Under the pieces are notes generated by a model. It was not told where the DNA came from. It saw nothing but the letters and a program-made list of their open reading frames with translations, and ran no database searches. 64,000 nucleotides of DNA. Origin: Clostridiales bacterium. Its GTDB lineage: Bacteria; Bacillota_A; Clostridia; Christensenellales; Christensenellaceae. The DNA lies in NCBI GenBank assembly GCA_003149735.1, contig QANA01000074.1, positions 1 through 64,000 of the forward strand, given 5' to 3'. Positions 8,575 to 16,038 of this stretch are shown here, piece after piece. The first letter of the stretch is position 1. Every line of letters begins with the position of its first letter. A program made the position numbers and the translations under genes.

Positions 8575-8836
8575 ATGCAAATGAGCTATTTATCGTGAAA
8601 CGATAATATTGACGTTGATTGGAATATTGGTCGGATTTCTAACGGGAGATCTTTTTTATCTTTATATTTTAAAAGTAGTTCCCCCCGAAGAAGTGATGTT
8701 TAATCCGGCACTAGGGCTGAAAGCTTTTATTGTCCCGGTATTGGTCGTCGGCACGATCACCGTAGCTTTGGGCTGAGTAATGAATCATAAGATGAAGCAC
8801 GTTGATATGCTGGAAGCATTGAAATCTGTTGAATGA
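8575..8836 (+). pseudogene. Scar of an FtsX-type ABC transporter permease
   Basis: What remains is a strong ribosome site (GAGGAGG) with ATG codons at 8575 and 8581, then, in another frame from about 8585, only the last 83 codons of an FtsX-family permease: IYRETIILTLIGILVGF, then a ...VPPEEVMFNPALGLKAF segment, a final membrane helix and the typical C-terminal MLEALKSVE. An in-frame TGA (8774-8776) interrupts the last part. The bulk of the gene (normally 800 or more codons) is missing, as if an internal deletion joined the start to the end. A terminator follows at 8837-8863. Confidence 0.7.
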
Positions 8837-8863
8837 GAAACGGGCCTTTGGGCCCGTTTCTTT
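8837..8863 (+). terminator. Terminator after the permease scar
   Basis: Perfect stem GAAACGGGCC/GGCCCGTTTC with a 4-base loop, followed by TTT, directly after the stop codon of the permease remnant. Confidence 0.75.
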
Positions 8864-8877
8864 GATATGCACAGCTA

Positions 8878-8906
8878 TTGACAAGGGAAAACAAGTCTTT
8901 TATAAT
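8878..8906 (+). promoter_or_regulatory. Sigma-A promoter of the M14-type gene
   Basis: TTGACA (8878-8883) and TATAAT (8901-8906) are separated by exactly 17 bases, a consensus vegetative promoter. A short inverted repeat GTTAG/CTAAC (8911-8925) lies at the transcript start. Confidence 0.8.
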
Positions 8907-8940
8907 TTTGGTTAGCATAAACTAACTCATGGAGGAAGAA

Positions 8941-9897
8941 ATGGGAAAGACCATTGATATTTGCGGACATCAAGTTCGGGAGGGAGAAATTTATCAGGAA
9001 ATGGTTTTGGTACCGGGAACGGCATACCAGACTCCTGTGACTGTCATTAATGGCGCTAAGCCGGGCAAAACATTGTATATTTCAGCGGGAATTCATGGTG
9101 GAGAATATCCGGGAGTGGCCGCAGTGGCGAAAATGGCGGCACAGTTGTCGGCGGAGCAACTGTGCGGTGCGGTAATTTTTCTGCATTGCGTTAATTACAG
9201 CGGTATGCTCAGCATGACGGATGCAGTTCTTCCCGAGGATGGGCAGAACCTTAACCGTGATTTCCCGGGGGATGCAAAAGGAACCCTGGGGCAACGTATT
9301 ATGGCCTGGCTGGCAGGAGAATTGCTGCCGCAAGCAGATTTTGTAGTGGATTTGCACAGTGGCGGCGCATATGAACCACTGACTCCTTGCCTCTTTTTCC
9401 CGGCAGCTGCAGGCAGCAGAATCCGGCAAATGGCAGAAGCGGCAACCAAAGTAGTGGATATTCCCTATTGCATTGCTTCGGGTGCAGGAGACGGTTCGTA
9501 TAGTTGGGCGGCAAGTCAGGGCATTCCTGGGCTTTTGCTGGAGCGCGGAGGAAATGGGGAATGTCCGCCGGAGCAAGTGGAATGCTATTGCCGGGATATT
9601 CATAACCTGATGGTGCATCTGGGGCTGCTCAAAGAGGAACTGTACCCGCGGCAAACTGCGCGGCAGGTTTTTGAACAGACGAGCTATTTGGCGGCAGATT
9701 GTTCGGGGTTCTGGTATCCTGCGGTGCACATTGATCAGCAAATAAGCAAGGGAGATCTGCTGGGAGAAATAAAGGATGTCTTTGGAACGGTGCAGCAACG
9801 GTATTTTGCTGCACACGACGGCATTGTTTTTTATCATGCAGGTGGCCTGATTGCCAAACAGGGCTTTACCAACCTGGTGGCTTATGGACGCATCTGA
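8941..9897 (+). CDS. Succinylglutamate desuccinylase/aspartoacylase-type zinc hydrolase (M14 superfamily)
   Basis: A 318-residue zinc-dependent deacylase/carboxypeptidase-like enzyme. The zinc ligands are visible as HGGE in AGIHGGEYPG near residue 55 and the later His in DLHSGGAYEPL near 140; NLNRDFPG carries the substrate-binding Asn/Arg pair. The family removes acyl groups from N-acyl amino acids or trims peptides in the cytosol. I prefer the ATG at 8941 because GGAGGA sits just before it; the upstream ATG at 8929 would overlap that site. It is monocistronic between a consensus promoter and a bidirectional terminator (9904-9934). The exact substrate is unknown. Confidence 0.85.
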   Translation: MGKTIDICGHQVREGEIYQEMVLVPGTAYQTPVTVINGAKPGKTLYISAGIHGGEYPGVAAVAKMAAQLSAEQLCGAVIFLHCVNYSGMLSMTDAVLPEDGQNLNRDFPGDAKGTLGQRIMAWLAGELLPQADFVVDLHSGGAYEPLTPCLFFPAAAGSRIRQMAEAATKVVDIPYCIASGAGDGSYSWAASQGIPGLLLERGGNGECPPEQVECYCRDIHNLMVHLGLLKEELYPRQTARQVFEQTSYLAADCSGFWYPAVHIDQQISKGDLLGEIKDVFGTVQQRYFAAHDGIVFYHAGGLIAKQGFTNLVAYGRI

Positions 9898-9903
9898 GCA
9901 GAG

Positions 9904-9934
9904 AAAAAGCGTACGGAAAATCCGTACGCTTTTT
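9904..9934. terminator. Bidirectional terminator
   Basis: AAAAAGCGTACGGA pairs with TCCGTACGCTTTTT, giving a usable U-tract in both directions between two convergent genes. Confidence 0.8.
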
Positions 9935-9954
9935 GTGTAAATCCATGGGTGGCG

Positions 9955-10887
9955 TTAACCCTCCAAGGTAGCGGCACAGTCCTGTAACTGATGAATAATC
10001 CCGATGTGCTGTGGGCAGACAGATTCGCATTGTCCACAGGCAATGCAGGTGCTGGCCAGATTTCCGTCTCGCGTCGCAAAACGATAGGAGCCTTTAGCAC
10101 TTTGCAGATTATCGTAAATGAGATTGGTATTCATGGCACTGAAGATAGAGGGAATCGGGATAGACATGGGGCAGCCTTTGACGCAATATTGACAGCCTGT
10201 GCAGGGAAGGCTGGGAATGGCATTCAATGCGGCGCGGGCCCGTTCAATTGCTGTAAATCCCTTGTCGTCCAGCGGCCGGAAGGTAGACATCGTCTGTATA
10301 TTTTGTTTCACCTGCTCCAAGGTGGACATACCACTGAGTACGGTAATGAGCCCGGGCTGCGAAGCGGCAAAATGCAGAGCCCAGGCAGCAGGAGAAAGGG
10401 ACCTGTCTGCAGCTGCCAGCTCTTGGACAACGGCTTTGGGCGGATTGGCTAACAGACCACCCTTAATCGGTTCCATAATGATGACCGGTTTACCGTGCTT
10501 TGCTGCAACTTCCAGGCATTTTTTGGATTGAACAGAGTCACTTTCCCAGTCGGCATAATTGATTTGCAGCTGTACAAATTCCATCTGCGGATGCTTGTTG
10601 AGCAGGTCATCCAATACCTCTGCTTTATCATAGAAAGAAAAACCGACGTGTTTGATCAATCCCTGTTCCTTAAGAGAAAGGGCAAAATCCCAAATGCCAA
10701 AACGATCGAAAGCGTCTGTGCGGGTATCGCCACAGTTGTGCAACAGATAGAAATCAAAGTAGCCTGCACCGGTGCGCTCCAATGAAGTATAGAACATTTG
10801 TTTGGCTTCTTCGGCTGTTTTGGGGCCGGGCCAGGCAGGCGGCAATATCCTTGCCGGAAAATTTTCTCTGTAATATAATAACAGCAT
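9955..10887 (-). pseudogene. Aldo/keto reductase with C-terminal 4Fe-4S domain, N-terminally truncated
   Basis: The 310 codons match the middle and end of the iron-sulfur aldo/keto reductases (usual length about 370-380): SLERTGAGYFDFYLLH, KHVGFSFYDKAE, QLQINYADWES and IIMEPIKGG, followed by a ferredoxin-like tail with CTGCQYCVKGCP and CIACGQCESVCP. The first barrel strands, which hold the NADPH and catalytic Asp/Tyr residues, are absent; the frame begins near AEEAKQM with a non-family leader. No other frame upstream supplies the missing part before the divergent MerR gene at 10941. It probably cannot be active as a reductase. The MerR-type operator at 10893-10909 remains in front of it. Confidence 0.7.
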
Positions 10888-10892
10888 ACCTT

Positions 10893-10909
10893 CTTCGAGT
10901 TACACGAAG
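10893..10909. promoter_or_regulatory. MerR-type operator
   Basis: CTTCG-7-CGAAG inverted repeat lies between the truncated aldo/keto reductase and the divergent MerR gene. On the minus strand it sits in the spacer between TCGACT and GGTATGCT, the arrangement used by MerR activators. The reductase is the likely original target. Confidence 0.55.
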
Positions 10910-10940
10910 TCGAGTATTTTTTTGTAAAAGAGGTGTGGAT

Positions 10941-11312
10941 ATGTATACTATCAAAGAAGCAGCGCAGCAGACGGGATTAACGGAGTACAGCCTGCGTTTT
11001 TATACAGATCGCGGGTTAATTCCCGCAGTGCGGCGGGATGAAAATAACCGGCGGTTGTTTGGAGAAGAGGCGATGTCGCAGTTGCTGACAGTGAAGTGCC
11101 TGAGAGAATGTGGGATGTCGATAGAGGCGATACAGCGGTATATGGCTTTGGGGACAGATGGAAAAGAAGCGTTGCAGGCACGGCTGGAAATTGTGCTGGA
11201 GCAGCAGAAAACGGCAGAGCAGCAGTTGCAGCAGGCGGAAGAGAGGCTGGGATTTATCCGGCGCAAGGTAGAGCGATATCGCACATGTATTGCTGAAGTT
11301 ACAGAAGAATAA
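10941..11312 (+). CDS. MerR-family regulator
   Basis: A 123-residue MerR regulator with the N-terminal winged helix MYTIKEAAQQTGLTEYSLRFYTDRGLI, the NRRLF wing and a long coiled-coil dimer helix rich in Gln and Glu (about 85-120). It has no extra ligand-binding domain and lacks the Cys pattern of metal sensors, resembling the small stress/aldehyde-type regulators that sit divergent to oxidoreductases. AGAGGTG precedes the ATG. Its neighbour across the operator is a truncated aldo/keto reductase, so it may now control only itself. A bidirectional terminator follows at 11326-11359. Confidence 0.88.
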   Translation: MYTIKEAAQQTGLTEYSLRFYTDRGLIPAVRRDENNRRLFGEEAMSQLLTVKCLRECGMSIEAIQRYMALGTDGKEALQARLEIVLEQQKTAEQQLQQAEERLGFIRRKVERYRTCIAEVTEE

Positions 11313-11325
11313 AGGAATTTTGAAG

Positions 11326-11359
11326 AAAAAAGATGGTTTGCGTAAGCAACCATCTTTTT
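11326..11359. terminator. Bidirectional terminator between two MerR genes
   Basis: AAAAAGATGGTT pairs with AACCATCTTTTT around a 9-base loop, giving U-tracts on both strands between convergent genes. Confidence 0.8.
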
Positions 11360-11362
11360 CTT

Positions 11363-12184
11363 TCAGGAAGAGATCTGTATGGCAATGCGCAAAAGATAGG
11401 AATCGCGATTGTCAACGGATAGGAAGTTAAGCATATCCATTTCATAGGCGTTGCCGGCAATATGATAATGATGATGCAGAATATAGTCGGAAAGAGCGCG
11501 ATAGGCATCGGGCAAAGTGGAGTAAGCGCCCTGATGATATAAAACGGCATATAAGCCAGTCGGTTTAATCAGCAGACGAGGGTCGTGCAGAGGGCGATCT
11601 ATATGACTGCAATAGTAACTTTCGGTAAAAATTCCACGCTGCAAATCTTCCTGCAGAACGATCTCACCGATTGGAAATTCTACACTGTGCATATGTGTGC
11701 GGCAATAATCGATATGTGACTGCAGCGCCAGCATATATTGTTTTTCCTGTGCGGTGGCAGATGGGGGCGGTGCGGGTGTGGCCAGAAGGTATTCTTCAGG
11801 GAAATGCGCCAGATGGACCTGCCCAACCGGTGCCTGCAGTGCCTGCCTGGTAGTGTGGATAGTATTGGCAAGCAGTTTTTGCATGCGTTGCAGGTGTTGC
11901 TGTTCGGCAGACAATTCCTGTTGTTTCTGTTCTAAAATGCGCAGGAAATCCTGGGTTGTTTGATTGCGCAGATAATTGCAGATCTCTTCCAGAGAGGCGC
12001 CGGCTTCCTTGAGAGTGGAAATAATATGATAGGTATAAAATTGTTTGGTGGAGTAATAGCGATATCCGTTAGGAGCAACCAACTCTGGCGGCAGCAGACC
12101 GATAGAATCATAATAAAGAAGAGTGTCTTTACGAATGCCGCAAATATGGGCAAATTCTCCGGAAGTAAATAAATGCTGTGCCAC
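11363..12184 (-). CDS. MerR-family regulator with GyrI-like effector domain (BmrR type)
   Basis: A 273-residue regulator: N-terminal MerR DNA-binding domain (FTSGEFAHICGIRKDTLLYYDSIGLL, NGYRYYS), a coiled coil (about 75-115) and a C-terminal GyrI/SOUL-type ligand-binding half (about 120-270). Proteins of this layout, such as BmrR, bind hydrophobic cations or other drugs and activate efflux or modification genes by untwisting promoters with overlong spacers. A 15-bp operator with a 19-base spacer (12196-12226) lies just upstream and points away from it, toward a GNAT gene broken by a frameshift; that gene is its probable target. Confidence 0.85.
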   Translation of the reverse strand: MAQHLFTSGEFAHICGIRKDTLLYYDSIGLLPPELVAPNGYRYYSTKQFYTYHIISTLKEAGASLEEICNYLRNQTTQDFLRILEQKQQELSAEQQHLQRMQKLLANTIHTTRQALQAPVGQVHLAHFPEEYLLATPAPPPSATAQEKQYMLALQSHIDYCRTHMHSVEFPIGEIVLQEDLQRGIFTESYYCSHIDRPLHDPRLLIKPTGLYAVLYHQGAYSTLPDAYRALSDYILHHHYHIAGNAYEMDMLNFLSVDNRDSYLLRIAIQISS

Positions 12185-12195
12185 AACTTTTCTCC

Positions 12196-12226
12196 TTGGC
12201 CATAGAGTTACTCTATTCTTTATAAT
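12196..12226 (+). promoter_or_regulatory. MerR-activated promoter with 19-bp spacer
   Basis: TTGGCC (12196-12201), a 19-base spacer containing the perfect inverted repeat ATAGAGT-T-ACTCTAT (12202-12216), and TATAAT (12221-12226). This is the textbook layout of a MerR-dependent promoter. It faces the GNAT gene at 12391 and is also placed to autoregulate the divergent BmrR-like gene. Confidence 0.75.
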
Positions 12227-12390
12227 GGCAGAAGGATAGGAAAAAGCAATGGAAATCGATAAAAATACCGATCAAAACAAGAAAGAAGCGTGAAATGACT
12301 ATAAAATGAACAGCAAAAATTTTTTTATGAAAGAAGAAATGGAACAGAAAACAGAAACCTGGAATTCATCTGAAAAGGAGGATGAAAGAA

Positions 12391-13024
12391 ATGAAACCAT
12401 CGATTCAAATCCGGGCGGTAAAGTCCGATGACGAAAAACAATTGTGTGAGATTATACGGGAGGCGTGGAATTATCAGTGTTATTCCCGAAAGAAGCATGT
12501 GATAGATGCGATTGTAAACCATATATTGCTTGAATATGCTATGGAACAGTCGTATATGCGGGTGGCAGTACAAGGGGATAGGATTCTGGGATTGCTGATG
12601 GGGCGTAATGAGGAAAGTTACTCCCGCCGGCAAGTAATGCGCTACTGGCCGAAGCGGATATTGCTTTCCATATATTTGCGAGGCACGCAGGTAGGGCGCC
12701 GGTATTTAAAAAAACAGCCGCATGGAAAATCAGGCAGATCGACACCTGTTGCAGAGCTGTGATGATGATTTTGATGGAGAGCTGGTGTTGTTTGCTGTAC
12801 GCGGCGAGACACAGGGGAAAGGGATCGGCAGATTACTGCTTCAGGATTTTACGCAGTATATGCGCGGCTGCGGAACAGAGGATTTTTTTGTCTTGACCGA
12901 TGATTTTTGTAATGTGGATTTTTATATCCGTCGTGGATATAAAAAGGTAAAGTCGGTTCCTTCAAGATTTCGCAAAAGCGGGAAACCTGCAAAATTTTAT
13001 TTACTTAAGAATTCTCTGCTGTGA
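12391..13024 (+). pseudogene. GNAT acetyltransferase with a frameshift in an A7 run
   Basis: Two frames together make one normal GNAT protein of about 210 residues. The first part (from the ATG at 12391, 9 bases after AAGGAGG) starts MKPSIQIRAVKSDDEKQLCEI and carries the IxGLLMG strand. The second, in the next frame, carries the acetyl-CoA motif RGETQGKGIGRLLL and the final FYIRRGYKKVKSV. The join falls in the A7 run at 12708-12714: removing one A gives an uninterrupted reading frame across it. It may be a true pseudogene, a phase-variable tract, or be rescued by slippage. It lies behind a MerR-type promoter. Confidence 0.75.
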
Positions 13025-13196
13025 GAAGCAGCAAGAATATTTTGAACGGCAGAGCGATAGTGATATCTGCCGTTTTTCAATAAAGAATATTTACTGAAAA
13101 AGTTTAAAATTTATAGCTTTGGTAAAAGGAAAATATGGAAAAAAGAAGAATTCTTATAGTGAAAGTGTTAGAATAAGAATAAGGGGAGGAAATTTT

Positions 13197-13371
13197 ATGA
13201 AACAGAAGGAAAACAGAATACTCTTTTTGCCAATATAAATGCTGCCTGAGTATTGGGCAGTACAGCCGGAGAATTTTATGAAGCTTGATACAGCAATATC
13301 CTGAACAGCTGTGAGCATGGAAAGCCGCAATGGGAAAAGATCTGTAATATGATCAGGAAAATACTTGCGGC
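13197..13371 (+). pseudogene. Possible degenerate small ORF
   Basis: A ribosome site (GGGGAGG) and ATG at 13197 open a frame that dies after 13 codons. The neighbouring frame reads from here to the TGA at about 13372 as a plausible small protein (NTLFANINAA, STAGEFYEA, YSNILNSCEHGKPQWEKICNMI) broken only by two TGA codons. I do not recognise it. Apart from this, 13025-13386 holds no gene that I can see. Confidence 0.25.
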
Positions 13372-13386
13372 ATGAAAGGAGAAGCT

Positions 13387-14274
13387 TTGAAATCAACAAT
13401 AAAAAAAGGAGAAAAAAGGCAGTTGGCCTTGCGATGGAAAGTTTTATTATTCGTGGTACTGTCAGTAGCGGGAACTGCTTTTGTCGGGTTGTTTCATGAT
13501 GGTAAGCCTGCATCTGTTAAACCGGTACAGACCAAAAATTTTTATATCAATGATTACAGTCATGTATACAGCGAACAGACTGAGGCCTTTCTATGGGAAC
13601 AGGGAAGAAAGCTGGCAGGACAGACGAGCGCTCAGGTAGTAGTGGCGGCGGTACCGGATACGGGATATGAGAGTTTTGGGGAATACAGTCGTGATATGGC
13701 GCGGCGCTGGGCATTGGGGGATCCTCAAAAGGCCAATGGTGTATTGATCCTGTTTTCAACAGGGGAAAAAACACAGGTGCGTATGGAAGTGGGATATGGG
13801 CTGAGAGAACGGTTAACGCAGAGTGTGTGCGATGAAATTCTGGAACGATGGGCAAAACCGGCCATGCAGGAAGGTAAATGGAATCAGGCTGCATTGCAGA
13901 CCTGGGTTGCAGTAACAAAAGAAGTATATACTGAATATGGAAGGGAGATTCCGGAAACATTGATGACACTGCCACAGGCAGATGAAATACCGGGTGTGGA
14001 AGGAGATGCAGATGCCGATTTGGTACCTGCCGGCAGCGCAATGCTGCCATGGTTGGTTTTGCTGGTGAATTTCGGAATCTTTTGGGCGGCCGTTTTACTG
14101 CTGGTTCTGATAGGCTTGTTCATGAAGATGATTTTCCGTTGGAATGGATGGGGTTCGCCTGGTGTAAACCAGGGCGGCGCAGCATGGGTCAGCTATGGGC
14201 CGCATGATTATGGAGGTGGAGGCTCGGTAGGAAATTCCGGCGGGGGTTTTGGCGGGAACCCTTCTGCCGGCTAA
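13387..14274 (+). CDS. TPM-domain membrane protein (YgcG/Psb32 type)
   Basis: A protein of about 295 residues: N-terminal membrane helix (about 14-31), an outside TPM/TLP18.3 domain (about 45-175; YINDYSHVYSEQTEAFL, SAQVVVAAVPDTG, RRWALGDPQKANGVLILFS, RMEVGYGLRERLT), a second membrane helix (about 220-247) and a low-complexity glycine-rich tail with GGGFGG. The family includes presumed acid-phosphatase/quality-control proteins, often beside LemA, but no LemA is here. I chose the TTG at 13387, 5 bases after AAAGGAG; an in-frame ATG at 13372 lacks a ribosome site. A terminator follows at 14305-14338. Confidence 0.82.
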   Translation: MKSTIKKGEKRQLALRWKVLLFVVLSVAGTAFVGLFHDGKPASVKPVQTKNFYINDYSHVYSEQTEAFLWEQGRKLAGQTSAQVVVAAVPDTGYESFGEYSRDMARRWALGDPQKANGVLILFSTGEKTQVRMEVGYGLRERLTQSVCDEILERWAKPAMQEGKWNQAALQTWVAVTKEVYTEYGREIPETLMTLPQADEIPGVEGDADADLVPAGSAMLPWLVLLVNFGIFWAAVLLLVLIGLFMKMIFRWNGWGSPGVNQGGAAWVSYGPHDYGGGGSVGNSGGGFGGNPSAG

Positions 14275-14304
14275 ACAGATTCTGCAGATATACGAAGATT
14301 ATTA

Positions 14305-14338
14305 AAACAGGCGATTGCATTGGCAATCACCTGTTTTT
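14305..14338 (+). terminator. Terminator after the TPM gene
   Basis: ACAGGCGATTGC pairs with GCAATCACCTGT (one mismatch) and is followed by TTTTTC. Confidence 0.7.
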
Positions 14339-14403
14339 CTGTCGATAAGATATTTTTTTGTGATTTGCGCGGGAGATATAAAATTCGATACACGTAATTG
14401 AAT

Positions 14404-14853
14404 TTATTTGCCGGAATGTTTCCAGTGGCTGAGTGTGGGAAGTTGTGCCTCAAAATATGCTCGTGCCTGCTCCGGAGGCCAGTTTTCATTTGACATATGC
14501 CCAACAAGGAAATCTATTAACTCCTTCAAGCTGGTGTAGACGAATTTTCCATCGGTGTAGCACCATTTACAATAGGCTTCGTTAAATGTACCATCCGTTT
14601 CCTTGCTGATGGAAGTATCATCAAGCGGCATGCCGCAGCATTGGCAAATGAGTTTTCGGGGAGAGCCCAGGAGTGTATTGATGGAAACATCAAACAGCTT
14701 TGATAACAGTTTGAGAGCATCAACATTGGGAATGGTTTCACCCGTTTCCCAGCGGGATACAGCTTGCTGGGTAACATAGATTTTCTCTGCAAGCGCATCT
14801 TGAGATAATCCGTTTTTGGTTCGGAGTTCCAATATAATATCTTTTGTTTCCAT
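14404..14853 (-). CDS. XRE-family regulator with C-terminal zinc-ribbon domain
   Basis: A 149-residue protein with an N-terminal helix-turn-helix of the Cro/CI type (LRTKNGLSQDALAEKIYVTQQAVSRWETGE, about 8-62). Its C-terminal part is the putative zinc-ribbon found behind such HTH domains: CQCCGMPL and YCKWCY supply four Cys, followed by SLKELIDFLVGHM. I chose the ATG at 14853, 9 bases after GAGGTG, over upstream in-frame ATGs that overlap that site. The metal or signal sensed is unknown. It stands alone; the flank 14854-15150 contains no gene that I can see. Confidence 0.85.
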   Translation of the reverse strand: METKDIILELRTKNGLSQDALAEKIYVTQQAVSRWETGETIPNVDALKLLSKLFDVSINTLLGSPRKLICQCCGMPLDDTSISKETDGTFNEAYCKWCYTDGKFVYTSLKELIDFLVGHMSNENWPPEQARAYFEAQLPTLSHWKHSGK

Positions 14854-15150
14854 GCGAATCATCACCTCATACCTAGGATACCACTGTTGTTTGCAAAGGC
14901 CAAGCAACTCGCTGTTGCTGTCAGGAGTCTGCGGGATTTGTTGCTAAGAAACCTGCCTTTTGGCTTCCAAACAATCAAAACAAAGGACAAATGCTGATTT
15001 TCAAAAAAATTTTAATATCGTAACAGTATAGAGGCCGATATTTCCGGAGTAGCTCCAAAGCCTATTTGCAGCCGCATATCACCGGGCAATTATACCCAGG
15101 GCAAAGTAAAAAAGCGACCGCATAACGGCCACATAGGTGCATCGCTAAAT

Positions 15151-15176
15151 AAAAGCCTTGTCCTGTAAGGCTTTTT
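15151..15176. terminator. Hairpin beside the tRNA terminator
   Basis: AAAAGCCTT/AAGGCTTTTT stem, usable on either strand. It forms a tandem backup to the tRNA terminator at 15183-15226. Confidence 0.5.
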
Positions 15177-15182
15177 CGGCAA

Positions 15183-15226
15183 AAATAAAACGGACGAAAC
15201 TACGAAATTGTATCATAGTTTCGTCC
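15183..15226 (-). terminator. Terminator of the tRNA-Leu gene
   Basis: On the minus strand GGACGAAACTA pairs perfectly with TAGTTTCGTCC, followed by a T-rich tract, starting 6 bases after the tRNA 3' end. Confidence 0.8.
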
Positions 15227-15231
15227 TTTTA

Positions 15232-15320
15232 TGGTGCCGAAGACCGGGATCGAACCGGTACGGGTATCGCTACCCACGGGATTTTAAGTCCCGGGCGTCT
15301 GCCTATTCCGCCACTTCGGC
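15232..15320 (-). tRNA. tRNA-Leu (anticodon UAA)
   Basis: A complete class II tRNA. The acceptor stem GCCGAAG/CTTCGGC is perfect, the discriminator is A and the CCA end is encoded (15232-15234). The anticodon loop CTTAAAA puts TAA at 15284-15286. A long variable arm (GTGGGTAGCGATACCC) and a T-loop GGTTCGATCC confirm leucine identity. It is followed by a strong terminator. Confidence 0.97.
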
Positions 15321-15404
15321 AATCATTATTTATTATAAGCCAGCCTAAAAGCAGTGTCAATAGGCGTGTGCGCTTTCAAAGGATGCAATTTTTTGCATCG
15401 CTCA

Positions 15405-15926
15405 TCATTCTGGTGATAATATTATTTCGTAAGCATTGCGTTTGGCACCGTAGAAAAGCGTGATTTCCCCGCAATAAATAAATCCACTGTGCAGGATCAC
15501 TTTCTGCATGATTTGGTTGTGGGCGTGTGTATCGATGCGGACAGAGCGTGCCCCTAATTTTTTGGCTTCCTGCATGCATTGCCCAAGCAATTGTTTTGCG
15601 ACGCCCTTTCCTTTCAAGGTGTCTGATACTACGACACGATGGATCGCGCAATACGGACCGCTGCATATCCACTGCCCATCAATTTCAAGATAAGAGGGAT
15701 CTTCGCCGGGAATGATGGCGGCATAGGCAGCGACTTCTCCATCCGGCGTGCGCAATACGTAGCCAATGCCTTTACGGATATCTGCTTCGGCGACGGCAGC
15801 GGAAGGGGAATGGCTTCCCTGCCATTGCTGAATGCCCTGCGCTTTTAAAAATTGTTTTCCTTTTTCAAACAGAATTCCAATCTGAGTGGACTCTGCTGCT
15901 TTTGCTTTTCCAAATATCAATTCCAT
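15405..15926 (-). CDS. GNAT-family N-acetyltransferase
   Basis: A 173-residue GNAT enzyme. Landmarks are the strand YVLRTPDGEVAAYAAI, the acetyl-CoA loop VVVSDTLKGKGVAKQLL (about 105-120), SVRIDTHAHNQIMQKV and the C-terminal HSGFIYCGEI, a set typical of small-molecule acetyltransferases of unknown substrate. I chose the ATG at 15926: an upstream in-frame ATG exists but adds a basic stretch foreign to the family. No ribosome site precedes it, and TTGCAT-17-TATACT ends only 7 bases before the ATG, which suggests a leaderless transcript. Confidence 0.8.
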   Translation of the reverse strand: MELIFGKAKAAESTQIGILFEKGKQFLKAQGIQQWQGSHSPSAAVAEADIRKGIGYVLRTPDGEVAAYAAIIPGEDPSYLEIDGQWICSGPYCAIHRVVVSDTLKGKGVAKQLLGQCMQEAKKLGARSVRIDTHAHNQIMQKVILHSGFIYCGEITLFYGAKRNAYEIILSPE

Positions 15927-16038
15927 GTTGTATAGTATACGAGTAAATGCCGAGGGATGCAACCTTCTTTTAAAAGGAGCGGATTTGCGGGATAAAATCC
16001 ACATCCATCGCTTCTTTTAAAAGGAGGGGCATGCTATA

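Noticed and set aside
8575..8836. Treating the FtsX scar as an intact small membrane protein
   Set aside because: The start codons are out of frame with the conserved part, and a stop interrupts the conserved C-terminus.
117..13372. Genome-wide reassignment of TGA to Trp
   Set aside because: Many intact genes here end in TGA with conserved C-termini, such as MATE, the SDR-operon protein and the ABC ATPase at 26880, so TGA works as a stop.
15963..16025. Repeated CTTCTTTTAAAAGGAG element (two copies, 47 bases apart) as a mobile repeat
   Set aside because: Only two copies, short and self-complementary; more likely a chance or local duplication around a ribosome site.
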